Origin: Actinomadura sp. NBRC 104425
Lineage (GTDB): Bacteria; Actinomycetota; Actinomycetes; Streptosporangiales; Streptosporangiaceae
Assembly (NCBI RefSeq): GCF_030269545.1
Contig: NZ_BSTN01000008.1
Span: 186,001-250,000, forward strand
Length of the DNA stretch: 64,000 nt
Reading direction: 5' to 3'
Under the pieces are notes generated by a model. That model saw only the letters and a list, made by a program, of their open reading frames with translations. It was not told the origin of the DNA and made no database searches. This document shows positions 16,654-24,636 of the stretch, in pieces (position 1 is the stretch's first letter; each line of letters opens with the position of its first letter). The translations under genes were made by a program, and so were the position numbers.

Positions 16654-17787
16654 TCAGGCCGACCGGCCCCGGGCCATGGTGCCTTCCAGCCGGTCGGCGG
16701 TGCCTTCCAGCCGGTCGGCGAACTGCGACCACGCACGGGCGCACTCGGCGGCCGCTCGGGCCACCCCCTTCGCGCAGTGCGCCGGAACGTCTTCGACGAT
16801 CTTGTTCCATTCCTCCGCGCTGATCGTGTGCACCGCGAGGAGCCGCAGCAGCGCCCGCCCGGCCTCGTTGAACCGCAGCGCCGGATCCGCCCTGAGGCGC
16901 TCCACCGCCACGAGGCGGTCCCGCACCGGGAGGTGGTCGATCCGCGCACCCCGCCCGGCGGTCGGAGCGGGATCGGCGGCCTCGGACCGGGCCGGTTCCG
17001 CGCCGCCGGCGCCGGCAGGCTTCGGGTTCGGGGCGTCGGGTCGGGCGGAGGCGGTGCGCCTGCGGCGGCGCCGGGAGGGCAGCGGGTCCTCGCCGCGCCG
17101 CAACCGGTTGCGGACGTCGCGCGCCGTCTCCGGCGAGATGCCCGCCGCCCGGGCGATCTGCCGCAGCGACAGGCTCGGGTCGGCGAGGATGAGCTCGCCG
17201 GCCCGCCGCCGCCCCTCCGTCGCGTCGACCGGCCGGACCCGTCCGTCCCGTCCGATCCGGACCCGCTCCGCCGACCCCGCGGCGCTCTTGCGGCGGATGT
17301 CGGCGACGGTGGCGGGCGCGAGCCCGGTGACGGACGCGATCAGCCGGTCCGACCACTGGGGGTGCGAGGCGATGACCCGGGCGGCCGCGCGTTTGCGGTC
17401 CGCCGCCGTCAGCGGCAGGCCGTGCGCGATGTTCGACTTGACGGCCAGCACGAACGCATCGGCCTCGTCCCCCTCGTAGAACCGGACGTCGATCGTGGAC
17501 CGGCCGCGCATCCGGGCGGCCAGCAGCCGGTGCCTGCCGTCGACCACCCGCATCGTCGCCCGGTGCACGATGATGGGCGGCAGCGGATGCGGTGTCTCGG
17601 CCAGCGCCGCCACGTGCTCGGCGACCACTCCGGAGCACCGCGGCGAGTCGTCCATCGCCAGTGCGTCCAGGTCGACCGTCTCCACCGTCTGCCGGACGGT
17701 GCCCCACCGGCTTGATTTCCACGTTTCCGAGAAATTGCGTGAGTCACCTCGCGGCACACCGAGAGGCAACCGAATTGCATTCACCAT
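16654..17787 (-). CDS. StrR-type cluster activator with ParB-like N-terminal domain
   Basis: 377 residues. The N-terminal ParB-like domain reads SPRCSGVVAEHVAALAETPHPLPPIIVHRATMRVVDGRHRLLAA, followed by EADAFVLAVKSNIAHGLPLTAADRK and a helix-turn-helix (WSDRLIASVTGLAPATVADIRRKS). A second HTH-like segment (LSLRQIARAAGISPETARDVRNRL) and a basic linker follow. This is the layout of StrR, Bbr and Dbv4, activators of aminoglycoside and glycopeptide clusters. I chose the ATG at 17785-17787 because AGGGGA precedes it; the frame is open 19 codons further. Inference: it activates the NRPS operon at 51760. Confidence 0.88.
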   Translation of the reverse strand: MVNAIRLPLGVPRGDSRNFSETWKSSRWGTVRQTVETVDLDALAMDDSPRCSGVVAEHVAALAETPHPLPPIIVHRATMRVVDGRHRLLAARMRGRSTIDVRFYEGDEADAFVLAVKSNIAHGLPLTAADRKRAAARVIASHPQWSDRLIASVTGLAPATVADIRRKSAAGSAERVRIGRDGRVRPVDATEGRRRAGELILADPSLSLRQIARAAGISPETARDVRNRLRRGEDPLPSRRRRRRTASARPDAPNPKPAGAGGAEPARSEAADPAPTAGRGARIDHLPVRDRLVAVERLRADPALRFNEAGRALLRLLAVHTISAEEWNKIVEDVPAHCAKGVARAAAECARAWSQFADRLEGTADRLEGTMARGRSA

Positions 17788-17876
17788 GAAATCCCCTGTC
17801 CCCCGGGCCGACTTTCCGCAAGAACAAATGACCCCTCTGGACACCGGAAGCTAACACCGCGATCTCCGGGCGAGGA

Positions 17877-17929
17877 CCCCTACACCCCCCTATCGCCGGT
17901 CCGGCGGCCGGCGATGCCGTCCCCCTATC
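17877..17929. promoter_or_regulatory. CCCCTA repeats upstream of the StrR-type gene
   Basis: CCCCTA occurs at 17877, 17887 and 17922; the last two are part of a direct repeat CCCCCTATC (17886-17894 and 17921-17929) 35 bases apart. They lie 90-140 bases upstream of the StrR-type start, where an activator such as the neighbouring LAL protein could bind. Binding is inferred only from position. Confidence 0.35.
17893..17914 (-). terminator. Hairpin after the LAL gene
   Basis: TCGCCGG (17893-17899) pairs with CCGGCGA (17908-17914) around an 8-base loop, about 30 bases past the LAL stop. Confidence 0.45.
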
Positions 17930-17942
17930 CGCCGCCTTCCGG

Positions 17943-20648
17943 CTAGGGGACGCCCGCGGCCGAGTCGAGCCTGGCCGGCAGTTCGGAGCGGCGGCGCACG
18001 TCGAGTTTGCGGTAGACCCTGGTCAGGTGCTGCTCCACCGTGCTGGTGGTGATGTAGAGCCGGGCGGCGATCTGGCGGTTGGTGTGCCCGCGGGCGGCCA
18101 GCGCCGCGACCCTCAGCTCGGCGTCGCTGAGGCCCGCGGGGTTGCGCGCCCCATCCCGCGGGCCGGGCGCGGCGCCGGCCGGCGCGCCCGCGGCTCCGCC
18201 GCCGGCGGCGCCGATCTCGAGCATCAGGCGCCGGGCCCTGCGGGACAGGCCGCGCCCGGCGGACTCGTCGCCGAGATCGTGGCGGGCCCGGCCGAGGTCC
18301 TCCAGGGCGCGGGCGTATTCGAGGCGGTCTCCGCGCTCCTCCAGGATCATCACCGCCTCCTCCAGCGGGCCGAGGCGGCACCGGGGGGACAGCGCCGCGG
18401 CCAGCACGCGCAGGGTGGCGCCGCGCGTCCCGGTCGGCGCGGGGCCGACCCGGGCCAGCTGCTCCTCGGCGAGATCGCGGGCGCGCCGCCGGTTCCCGAG
18501 CGACAGGTGGACGCGGGCGGCGTCGGTGCGCCAGGGCACCAGCGCGGGTAGGTCGATCCCCCACCGGGTCATGAGGTCGCCGACGGCGTGGAAGTCGTCG
18601 AGCGCGGCGTAGGGGCGGCCGGCGGCGGCGTGATGGTGCCCGCGGGCCCACACGTAGAGCAGCCCGGCGAGGGTGTCGAACGCCGCGTCCGGCACCCGCA
18701 CGGCCAGGTGCCGCGCGGCCTGGCCGGGGCGTCCCGAGACGCTGCCGGTGTAGAGCAGCACGGCCAGGGGCAACGCGACGGCGACGCCCCATCCCTCGGG
18801 CGGGACGAGGGCGAGCGCGGCGCTCGCCCGCTCCTGCGCCTCGGCGGTCCGGCCGCGCCTCATGTCGACGTATGCGCCGACCGCCGTGATCAGCGCCTGC
18901 CAGATCGCCACCCCGTGGCCGGCGGCGGTGCGCGCCAGCGTGTCGCACCAGAAGGCCGCGCGGTCCAGCCGGTCGGCCAGCGCCAGCGACACCAGTGCCG
19001 TGACGATCGCCATCAGCTCGCCGTCCGGGAGCCGGGCGCTCTGCAGGATGCGTTCCGCGCGGACCGCGACGTCGTCGTCCGGGGCGCCGCCGAGCACCGC
19101 GCGGGCCAGCGCGGCCGCGCGTCGGGCGCCGCCGGCCCCCGGCGGCAGGCGGTCGTCCGAGACGTTCCCGGCGGCGCTCCGGCCGTCCGGCGCCAGTCCC
19201 GGGAAGCCGCAGGACGCCCACGGCCTGACGATGTCGGCCGGCACCGGGCCGGGGCGGCCGGCCGGCCGCCGCTCCGCGACGTCGAGCACGGCCAGCGCCT
19301 GCTCGACCTGGCCGAACCAGAGCAGGTAGCCGGTGAGCGCGACGGCGTCGCTCGGCGGCAGCCGCCCGGCCAGGGCGGCGGCGGTGAGCTCGGGCAGCTG
19401 CCGGGACACCGACCCCGGGTCGGCCCGCCAGGAGGCCCGCAGCGTCGCGGCCTTGATCGCGTCGGCGGTGACCGGGTCGGGGCCCGCGTCCCGGGCCGTG
19501 CGCAGGTACTCCAGGGCCAGGGCGGCGTCGCCGGTGGCGAGGGCCCGTTCGGCCGCCTCCAGCAGCGCGGGCACGGCCCAGGCGGCGTCCACGTCCTCGG
19601 CCACCAGCAGGTGCGGGGCCAGCACGGTGCTGGGGGCGCCGCGTTCGTGCAGGACGCAGACGGCGCGGGTCTCCAGCCGGACGCGGCGGTCCGGGTCCAG
19701 GCCGCGCAGCACCGCCTCGCGGGCCGCCGGGTGCCGCAGCCCTCCGGGGCCGACCAGGCCCATCTCCGCCAGGCCCGCGAGCCGCGAGTCGGCCGCCTCG
19801 GGGGTGATCCCGAGGACCTCGGCGACCTCGGCGCGCCCCGCCCGCCCGCCGAGCACCGCCACGGCCTCGGCGGTCCGCCGCAGCGCGGGGTCGCACCGGT
19901 GCAGGCACACGGTCACCGCCTGGCGGTAGGCGTCCCCGGCCGCACCGCGGGTCCGGCCGTCCAGCGCCTCGTCCAGGAGCGCCCGGACGAGCAGCGGGTT
20001 GCCGCCGCTGAGCCGGTACAGCTCCGCCGCGTCGGGACGCGCCCGCCGCTCGGGGATCGCCGCCGCGGCCATCCTGGCCACCCCGCAGGGGGTGAGCATC
20101 GCCAGGCGCAGCAGCCGGAAATCCGGCCGGTGCGGCAGTTCGGCCCGCAGCCCGGGATGGTCGCCGAGATAACTGGTGCTCTGGGTGAGCACCACCAGGA
20201 CACCGCTGGATTCCAGTCGCCTGATCAGATAGAGAACGCCGTCCAACGAGCCGCGGTCGGCATGGTGGACATCGTCGACGATGACCACCAGCGGCTGTTT
20301 TCTGGCCCGGGACAGCAGAATGCGGACCAGTCCGGGAAGCATGCTTCTCACATCGTCCTCGGCCGGCCGCGGATCGGCGGGATTCGGCGGCGCGGACAGA
20401 TTCGCGTCGAGCAGTAGCTGTTCGAACACGCCGAACGGCATTTCACTTTCGCCGGCCGCCGCGGCGGCGCTCAGCACCTGCGCGTCCACGGTGGCGGCAT
20501 ATGCGGCCAGGCGGTGCAGCAACGCGGTCTTCCCGCTCGCCGCGGGACCGCTGATCAAAATCACTCCCCCGGCGCCGGACGCGCAGGCGTCCACCATGCC
20601 GGTCAGGACCGAATACTCGTTGTCGCGTTCCACAAGGTCTCGTAACAT
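17943..20648 (-). CDS. LAL-family (large ATP-binding LuxR) transcriptional regulator
   Basis: 901 residues. The N-terminal AAA-type ATPase has Walker A SGPAASGKTALL near residue 36 and Walker B LVVIVDDVHHAD near residue 125. A long helical middle region resembles TPR folds. The C-terminal LuxR helix-turn-helix is GLSDAELRVAALAARGHTNRQIAARLYITTSTVEQHLTRVYRKL. LALs are pathway activators in many actinomycete clusters. I prefer the ATG at 20646-20648 (AGGGG seven bases upstream; N-terminus MLRDLVERDNEYSVL fits the family); another ATG lies at 20729. The second codon is TTA, the rare leucine codon read by the bldA tRNA. Confidence 0.9.
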   Translation of the reverse strand: MLRDLVERDNEYSVLTGMVDACASGAGGVILISGPAASGKTALLHRLAAYAATVDAQVLSAAAAAGESEMPFGVFEQLLLDANLSAPPNPADPRPAEDDVRSMLPGLVRILLSRARKQPLVVIVDDVHHADRGSLDGVLYLIRRLESSGVLVVLTQSTSYLGDHPGLRAELPHRPDFRLLRLAMLTPCGVARMAAAAIPERRARPDAAELYRLSGGNPLLVRALLDEALDGRTRGAAGDAYRQAVTVCLHRCDPALRRTAEAVAVLGGRAGRAEVAEVLGITPEAADSRLAGLAEMGLVGPGGLRHPAAREAVLRGLDPDRRVRLETRAVCVLHERGAPSTVLAPHLLVAEDVDAAWAVPALLEAAERALATGDAALALEYLRTARDAGPDPVTADAIKAATLRASWRADPGSVSRQLPELTAAALAGRLPPSDAVALTGYLLWFGQVEQALAVLDVAERRPAGRPGPVPADIVRPWASCGFPGLAPDGRSAAGNVSDDRLPPGAGGARRAAALARAVLGGAPDDDVAVRAERILQSARLPDGELMAIVTALVSLALADRLDRAAFWCDTLARTAAGHGVAIWQALITAVGAYVDMRRGRTAEAQERASAALALVPPEGWGVAVALPLAVLLYTGSVSGRPGQAARHLAVRVPDAAFDTLAGLLYVWARGHHHAAAGRPYAALDDFHAVGDLMTRWGIDLPALVPWRTDAARVHLSLGNRRRARDLAEEQLARVGPAPTGTRGATLRVLAAALSPRCRLGPLEEAVMILEERGDRLEYARALEDLGRARHDLGDESAGRGLSRRARRLMLEIGAAGGGAAGAPAGAAPGPRDGARNPAGLSDAELRVAALAARGHTNRQIAARLYITTSTVEQHLTRVYRKLDVRRRSELPARLDSAAGVP

Positions 20649-20821
20649 CCCCGTGCCCCTGGGCGCTCCTACAGGTGCGGTGAATGCGAGGACCCTCGAC
20701 TCCCCCGAGAAGAGTCCATGCGACGGCATGCTACCCAGCCGAATCCCGTGTGCTCATGGCCGGATCGCGCCAGAATCCCAGGGACGTTGCTTTTCCGATT
20801 CGGTCCGTAAAGGTGATGGCT

Positions 20822-20851
20822 ACACTAAGTCATGGCATGTTGACATGGCAA
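20822..20851 (-). promoter_or_regulatory. Possible promoter of the LAL gene
   Basis: On the minus strand TTGCCA (20851-20846) and TAGTGT (20827-20822) are 18 bases apart, about 175 bases upstream of the chosen start, in an AT-rich patch with repeated CATGGCA half-sites. Confidence 0.4.
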
Positions 20852-20916
20852 TGAATGGCGTGCCGGAACATTTCGCCGGCGGGTGCCGGTCAATCCGTCG
20901 GCGCCGGCCGCAGCGG

Positions 20917-20983
20917 TCTCCCGGCGGGCCCGGTGCCGGGGGACCGGGCACCGGTGACGCGGGGGGACGTACCCGCCGGGAGA
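20917..20983 (-). terminator. Nested hairpin after the lipoprotein gene
   Basis: TCTCCCGGCGGG (20917-20928) pairs perfectly with 20972-20983, and the loop holds a second stem, CCGGTGCC/GGCACCGG. It begins 7 bases past the lipoprotein stop. The remaining bases to 20649 show no gene. Confidence 0.7.
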
Positions 20984-20990
20984 CGTCGGA

Positions 20991-21485
20991 TCACGGCGAG
21001 GGGAACTCTGTGGGGCGCAGGTTCCGGCACGCGCGCGACGCCGCCCGGAACTGCGGCGAGGTGATGTCCACCCCGTCCTTGTCCGGATTGATCTGGAGCC
21101 GTCCGTCCGGCCCCGGGTCCGGCATGTTGGGCACGCCGTTCTCACGCATGCAGCGGGAGAACTCCATCGCCCGCCGCTGGTCCTCCGGGCTCACCGTCCT
21201 CTCTGTGTCGACCACCCCGGACATCAGCCCTTTGCACGCCTCCCGCGCGGCCTTCATCTGCGGGCTGTCGAGCGCCAGCGCCCCTTCCCCGTCCAGCGGA
21301 ATCTGCAGCTGGCCGTTCACCGGATCGGGGAAATCCGGCACGCCGTTCTGGCGCATGCAGCGGGAATAGGCGAGCATCTGGTCCTGGCGGTTGGCGGACT
21401 TGGCGGCGGCCGGCTTCTCCGAGGAGCCACCGCAGGCGGACACGGTCAGTGCCGCCGCAAGCGCGACGGCCGGCAGCACTCGCAT
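20991..21485 (-). CDS. Lipoprotein with duplicated SRCMRxNGVP motif
   Basis: 164 residues; ATG 21483-21485 with AGAGG six bases upstream. The signal peptide ends in the lipobox VSAC (lipidated Cys18). The mature part has two related copies of about 60 residues, each beginning YSRCMRQNGVPDFPDP or FSRCMRENGVPNMPDP and ending in a helix with a second cysteine (AREACKGL, ASRACRNL). Each copy could form a disulfide. Similar lipoproteins are common in actinobacteria, often near ABC exporters; their function is not established. The promoter matches that of the ECF sigma operon, so it is a likely sigma target. Confidence 0.88.
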   Translation of the reverse strand: MRVLPAVALAAALTVSACGGSSEKPAAAKSANRQDQMLAYSRCMRQNGVPDFPDPVNGQLQIPLDGEGALALDSPQMKAAREACKGLMSGVVDTERTVSPEDQRRAMEFSRCMRENGVPNMPDPGPDGRLQINPDKDGVDITSPQFRAASRACRNLRPTEFPSP

Positions 21486-21553
21486 ACGAGGCCTCTGCAC
21501 TCCAGGACTCCTTCTGCCGCGGTGGTGGACGTCCGGCGCGACGCCCTCGCCGA

Positions 21554-21582
21554 GTAAGTAGCAGCGGGTCCGCGGACGGTTC
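21554..21582 (-). promoter_or_regulatory. ECF-type promoter of the lipoprotein gene
   Basis: On the minus strand GAACC (21582-21578), 16 bases, then CTAC within CTACTTAC (21561-21554). The same elements and spacing occur before the sigma gene at 24430-24458; the surrounding bases also match. The AAC-containing -35 is characteristic of ECF promoters. Confidence 0.7.
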
Positions 21583-21812
21583 GCATGAATCTTCCGGGTG
21601 ACGCAATTCACGGCGGCGGCCGCGCGGGTGCTCCGTGCGGCCGCGCCGTCACAGCCGGCGACCGGGCGCGGCGGCCCGGCAAGGGCGTGCGGGCCGGCGT
21701 TCGAATTGCCGTCCATGATGTCGGTCACTTCTCTTGACGGATACGGTGTGGCAGCATTCGCGTACGGCAACGAATTGGCGCGGATCTCCTCCGCCGTGCC
21801 CAAGGAGCGCTC

Positions 21813-22508
21813 ATGACACATGTGTCGCGGAGAGCCCGGAAGCCGGCTCTCGGGGACCAGGAACAGCCGCCCCTTTTATCGCCCGGCCGGGAACCTGCGC
21901 CGGAGCGGACCTCGCTGTCCCTTCGCGGGGATCTGGACCTGGACGAGTGGGTGCGCATCGCCCTGCGGATGAACCGGATGGGGCGGCCGTCCCTCTGGTG
22001 GCTGGGGGACTGGCTGAACTACGGGAAGGAACGCTTTCCGAACGGCTACAAACACGCTTTGGAAGCGGTCTGCCTCGATTACCAGACGCTGCGGAACTAC
22101 GCCTGGGTCGCGGGGAGCGTCCGGCCCGCGCAGCGCAATCCGCGGCTGAGCTTCCAGCACCATGCCGAGGTCGCCGCGCTGCCCGCCGCGGAGCAGGAGA
22201 AGTGGCTGGCCAGGGCGGAGCGGTACGGCTGGTCGCGCAACCGGCTGCGGGCGGCGGTCAAGCGGCACGGGGCGGCCGGCGCCGCCCCGGCGCGCGTCCG
22301 GCTGCCGGTCGACGACGATCGGCTTTCGCAGTGGCGGGCGGCCGCCACGCACCAGGGACGCGAACTCGACGAGTGGATCATCAGCATCCTGGACGCCGCC
22401 GCTCGGCCGCCTGCCGGGACGGCCGAGGCGGTCGGCTGCGGCCGGGCGTCCCGGCCGCGGAGCGCCCGGCCGCGTGACGCGGGCAGGCGCCCCGCCCGAT
22501 CGGCCTGA
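21813..22508 (+). CDS. LmbU-family transcriptional activator
   Basis: 231 residues; ATG preceded by AAGGAG at six bases. Residues about 44-150 match the LmbU family (lincomycin activator): WVRIALRMNRMGRPSLWWLGDWLNYGKERF, YQTLRNYAWVAGSV and LSFQHHAEVAALPAAEQEKWLARAERYGWSRNRLRAAVK. These regulators bind DNA with an atypical helix-turn-helix and are found in many natural-product clusters. Codon 22 (21876-21878) is TTA, as reported for lmbU itself. It is divergent from the lipoprotein gene and likely helps activate the NRPS operon. Confidence 0.9.
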   Translation: MTHVSRRARKPALGDQEQPPLLSPGREPAPERTSLSLRGDLDLDEWVRIALRMNRMGRPSLWWLGDWLNYGKERFPNGYKHALEAVCLDYQTLRNYAWVAGSVRPAQRNPRLSFQHHAEVAALPAAEQEKWLARAERYGWSRNRLRAAVKRHGAAGAAPARVRLPVDDDRLSQWRAAATHQGRELDEWIISILDAAARPPAGTAEAVGCGRASRPRSARPRDAGRRPARSA

Positions 22509-22591
22509 GCCCTGTCGCCCCGACCGCTCCGAGCCCGATCGGCGGCCGGCGTCCGGCGGGTGCGCCGCGCCGGGACGGCCCCGCGACCGGT

Positions 22592-22631
22592 GGCCGAGGG
22601 TGGGGACGGTGCCGCGTTCCCACCCTCGGCC
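22592..22631. terminator. Bidirectional terminator
   Basis: GGCCGAGGGTGGG (22592-22604) pairs perfectly over 13 bases with 22619-22631, between the convergent LmbU and anti-sigma genes. Confidence 0.8.
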
Positions 22632-22650
22632 GCGTTGTCGCCCTTCGGCG

Positions 22651-23769
22651 TCACAGCGTGGTCCCGTTGAGCGCGGTGTTGGCGATGGCCTCGCTGTCGC
22701 AGCCGAGGCCGGAGAACAGGTCCTTGGGCAGCTTGTCGCCGAGGTTGCCCGGCAGGCTCGGCAGGTCCTTGGGGCCGCCGGAGCCGAACCCCTCGGGCAG
22801 CTTGAACCCGTTGCGCAGCGACGGCCGGGCGCCGTTGGTCAGCGAGTCCTGCTGGACGGTGGTGGCCTTCAGGCTCTTGTCGCTGTTCAGCGTTCCGACG
22901 ACGACGGTGTACTTGCCGGTCTCCAGCTGGTCCAGCCGCGCCTGCTCCTGCTTGACGACCCTGGTGGAGCCCGACGCGGCGACCCGGATGCGGGTGCCGC
23001 CCGTGCCCGTCACGGTGAAGCCGTCGGAGCCGACGTCGCTGACGGTGCCCATGGCCGTGCCGTTCGAGGCCATCATCGAGGCGATGCCCGATCCCATGCC
23101 CTCGGGCAGCTTGGGCAGCTTCATCTGCGCGGAGGCGACGAGCACGGTCTCGGCGGTGATGGTCTTGCCGGCCTCGTCGCCCTCGCCGCGCACCATGACG
23201 CGCGTGCCGTCGGACAGGTCGGACAGGCTGCCGGCGACCTGGCGGGTCACCCTGGACGCCGCGGACGCGTCGACCTTGATCTGCTTGCCCTCCGCCGTCT
23301 CCACCACCAGGGTCGAGCCGTCCTTGGACCGCAGCGTCCCCGCGGCCACCTTCAGGCTCTGGCACTCGGTGGACAGCAGGCCCATCGCGGCCACCTGCTG
23401 GGCGTCGAAGGAGGCGGGGGTCTGGGCCGGGCCGGTGCCGGAGCCCTGCGGCCACAGCCCGTACCCGGCGGCGGCGATCAGGCCCGCCGAGGCCGCCGCC
23501 GCCAGCAGCAGCACCCCGCGCCGGCCGCGCCGGGCGGACGCGCCGCGCAGCGGCCGGTCGATCTCGTCGAGCACGCCCCGCAGGACGTGCGGCGGCGGCG
23601 CGGCGATCGGGGCGGCCTGGCGGACGGCCTGCGCCGTCGCGCGCCACTGCTCCACCTCGGCCCGGCAGTCCGGGCACTGCTGCAGGTGCGGGTTGGCGAG
23701 CCCCGCCACACCCGGACGGCTCGCGGCGACGAGCTCTTCGAGGCTCAGGTGAGCCGAGGCGTTGGTCAT
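22651..23769 (-). CDS. Zinc-finger anti-sigma factor, membrane-anchored
   Basis: 372 residues. The N-terminal ZAS-type domain has the zinc ligands His28, Cys32 and Cys35 (HxxxCxxC). A single membrane helix lies at about 85-103. The remaining 270 residues are extracytoplasmic: Gly/Thr/Ser-rich, with two beta-rich repeats resembling DUF5666-like segments (TLVVETAEGKQIKVDASAASRV; GFTVTGTGGTRIRVAASGSTRV). It should hold the adjacent ECF sigma factor inactive until a surface signal arrives. The ATG overlaps the sigma stop in ATGA. Confidence 0.88.
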   Translation of the reverse strand: MTNASAHLSLEELVAASRPGVAGLANPHLQQCPDCRAEVEQWRATAQAVRQAAPIAAPPPHVLRGVLDEIDRPLRGASARRGRRGVLLLAAAASAGLIAAAGYGLWPQGSGTGPAQTPASFDAQQVAAMGLLSTECQSLKVAAGTLRSKDGSTLVVETAEGKQIKVDASAASRVTRQVAGSLSDLSDGTRVMVRGEGDEAGKTITAETVLVASAQMKLPKLPEGMGSGIASMMASNGTAMGTVSDVGSDGFTVTGTGGTRIRVAASGSTRVVKQEQARLDQLETGKYTVVVGTLNSDKSLKATTVQQDSLTNGARPSLRNGFKLPEGFGSGGPKDLPSLPGNLGDKLPKDLFSGLGCDSEAIANTALNGTTL

Positions 23770-24380
23770 GACGTGCGCCCCCTTTCGGGCATCGAGCGGA
23801 TGAGTGCGGCCCGCGCCGCGGACAGCCTGCTCTTGACCGTCCCGACGGGGATCTCGAGAACCTCCGCGGTCTCGGCGAGCGACAGGCCGGCCCCGAAGAC
23901 CAGGCCGAGGACCTCGCGGTGGTGCGGCGCGAGGTCTTTGATCCGGTCCATCACCGCCTGGGCCGACACCCGGTCCAGGGCTTGCTCCTCCGGTCCCGGC
24001 TCGGTGGCCGGGCGGTCGGCCAGCGCCTCCTGGGCGACGAGGCCGGGCCGGCGCCGGCGCTGCCGGTCCCGGCACTGCCGGCGGGCGATCGCGATGATCC
24101 ACGACCGCACCGACGACTCGCCGCGGAACCGTCCGGCGCCGCACCAGACGGCCAGCATCGTGTCCTGCAGAATCTCCTCACTGAACCCGTGGTCGCCGGT
24201 GAGCAGCACGAGGTGGGACAGGACCGTCCCCGCGTGCCGCTCGTACAGGGCCACCAGTGCGGCGCGGTCCCCGCGTGCGATCGCCGGGACGAGTTCCCGG
24301 TCGTCTCGCTCGGACAGCTCCGCCTGGGAGGGCCCGAGCATCACGAGGTGAGGTCCGGCGTCGTATCGGATGGGCTCCAC
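23766..24380 (-). CDS. ECF-family RNA polymerase sigma factor
   Basis: 204 residues. Region 2 includes LVALYERHAGTVLSHLVLLTGDHGFSEEILQDTMLAVWCGAGRF and RSWIIAIARRQCRDRQRRRR. Region 4 is LAPHHREVLGLVFGAGLSLAETAEVLEIPVGTVKSRLSAARAAL. The GTG start at 24378-24380 has GGAGGA six bases upstream. It is cotranscribed with its anti-sigma factor and apparently autoregulated: its promoter has the same elements as the lipoprotein promoter. Whether it also acts on the NRPS cluster is not shown; the strong promoter at 51812 does not match. Confidence 0.93.
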   Translation of the reverse strand: MEPIRYDAGPHLVMLGPSQAELSERDDRELVPAIARGDRAALVALYERHAGTVLSHLVLLTGDHGFSEEILQDTMLAVWCGAGRFRGESSVRSWIIAIARRQCRDRQRRRRPGLVAQEALADRPATEPGPEEQALDRVSAQAVMDRIKDLAPHHREVLGLVFGAGLSLAETAEVLEIPVGTVKSRLSAARAALIRSMPERGRTS

Positions 24381-24429
24381 CGTGTGTCCTCCAACTGGTA
24401 CACCTCCCGGGAACTCCCGCTGTCACCCT

Positions 24430-24458
24430 GTAGGTAGCGGCGATTGGGCGAACGGTTC
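24430..24458 (-). promoter_or_regulatory. ECF-type promoter of the sigma/anti-sigma operon
   Basis: On the minus strand GAACC (24458-24454), 16 bases, then CTAC within CTACCTAC (24437-24430). The start codon lies about 45 bases downstream of the expected transcription start. It closely matches 21554-21582. Confidence 0.7.
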
Positions 24459-24580
24459 GGCCCCGGCGCGCGCGAACACCGCGTGGGGCGGACGTCTCGT
24501 CGTCAGGCCCGACCCTCACACGACCGGCCCCGCGGACGCGAGGCCCCGGGCGGCAGCGGGCCGCTCCCGGGAAGGCGAAA

Positions 24581-24610
24581 GCCCGCCGCCTGCGGGAGCA
24601 GACAGCGGGC
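24581..24610 (-). terminator. Terminator of the NRPS-exporter operon
   Basis: A 12-base stem with two G-U pairs and a six-base loop; on the minus strand the descending arm is followed by TTTCG. It lies 26 bases past the ABC permease stop. Confidence 0.75.
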
Positions 24611-24636
24611 GAGGACGGGGCCCGTTCGGTGCCGTG

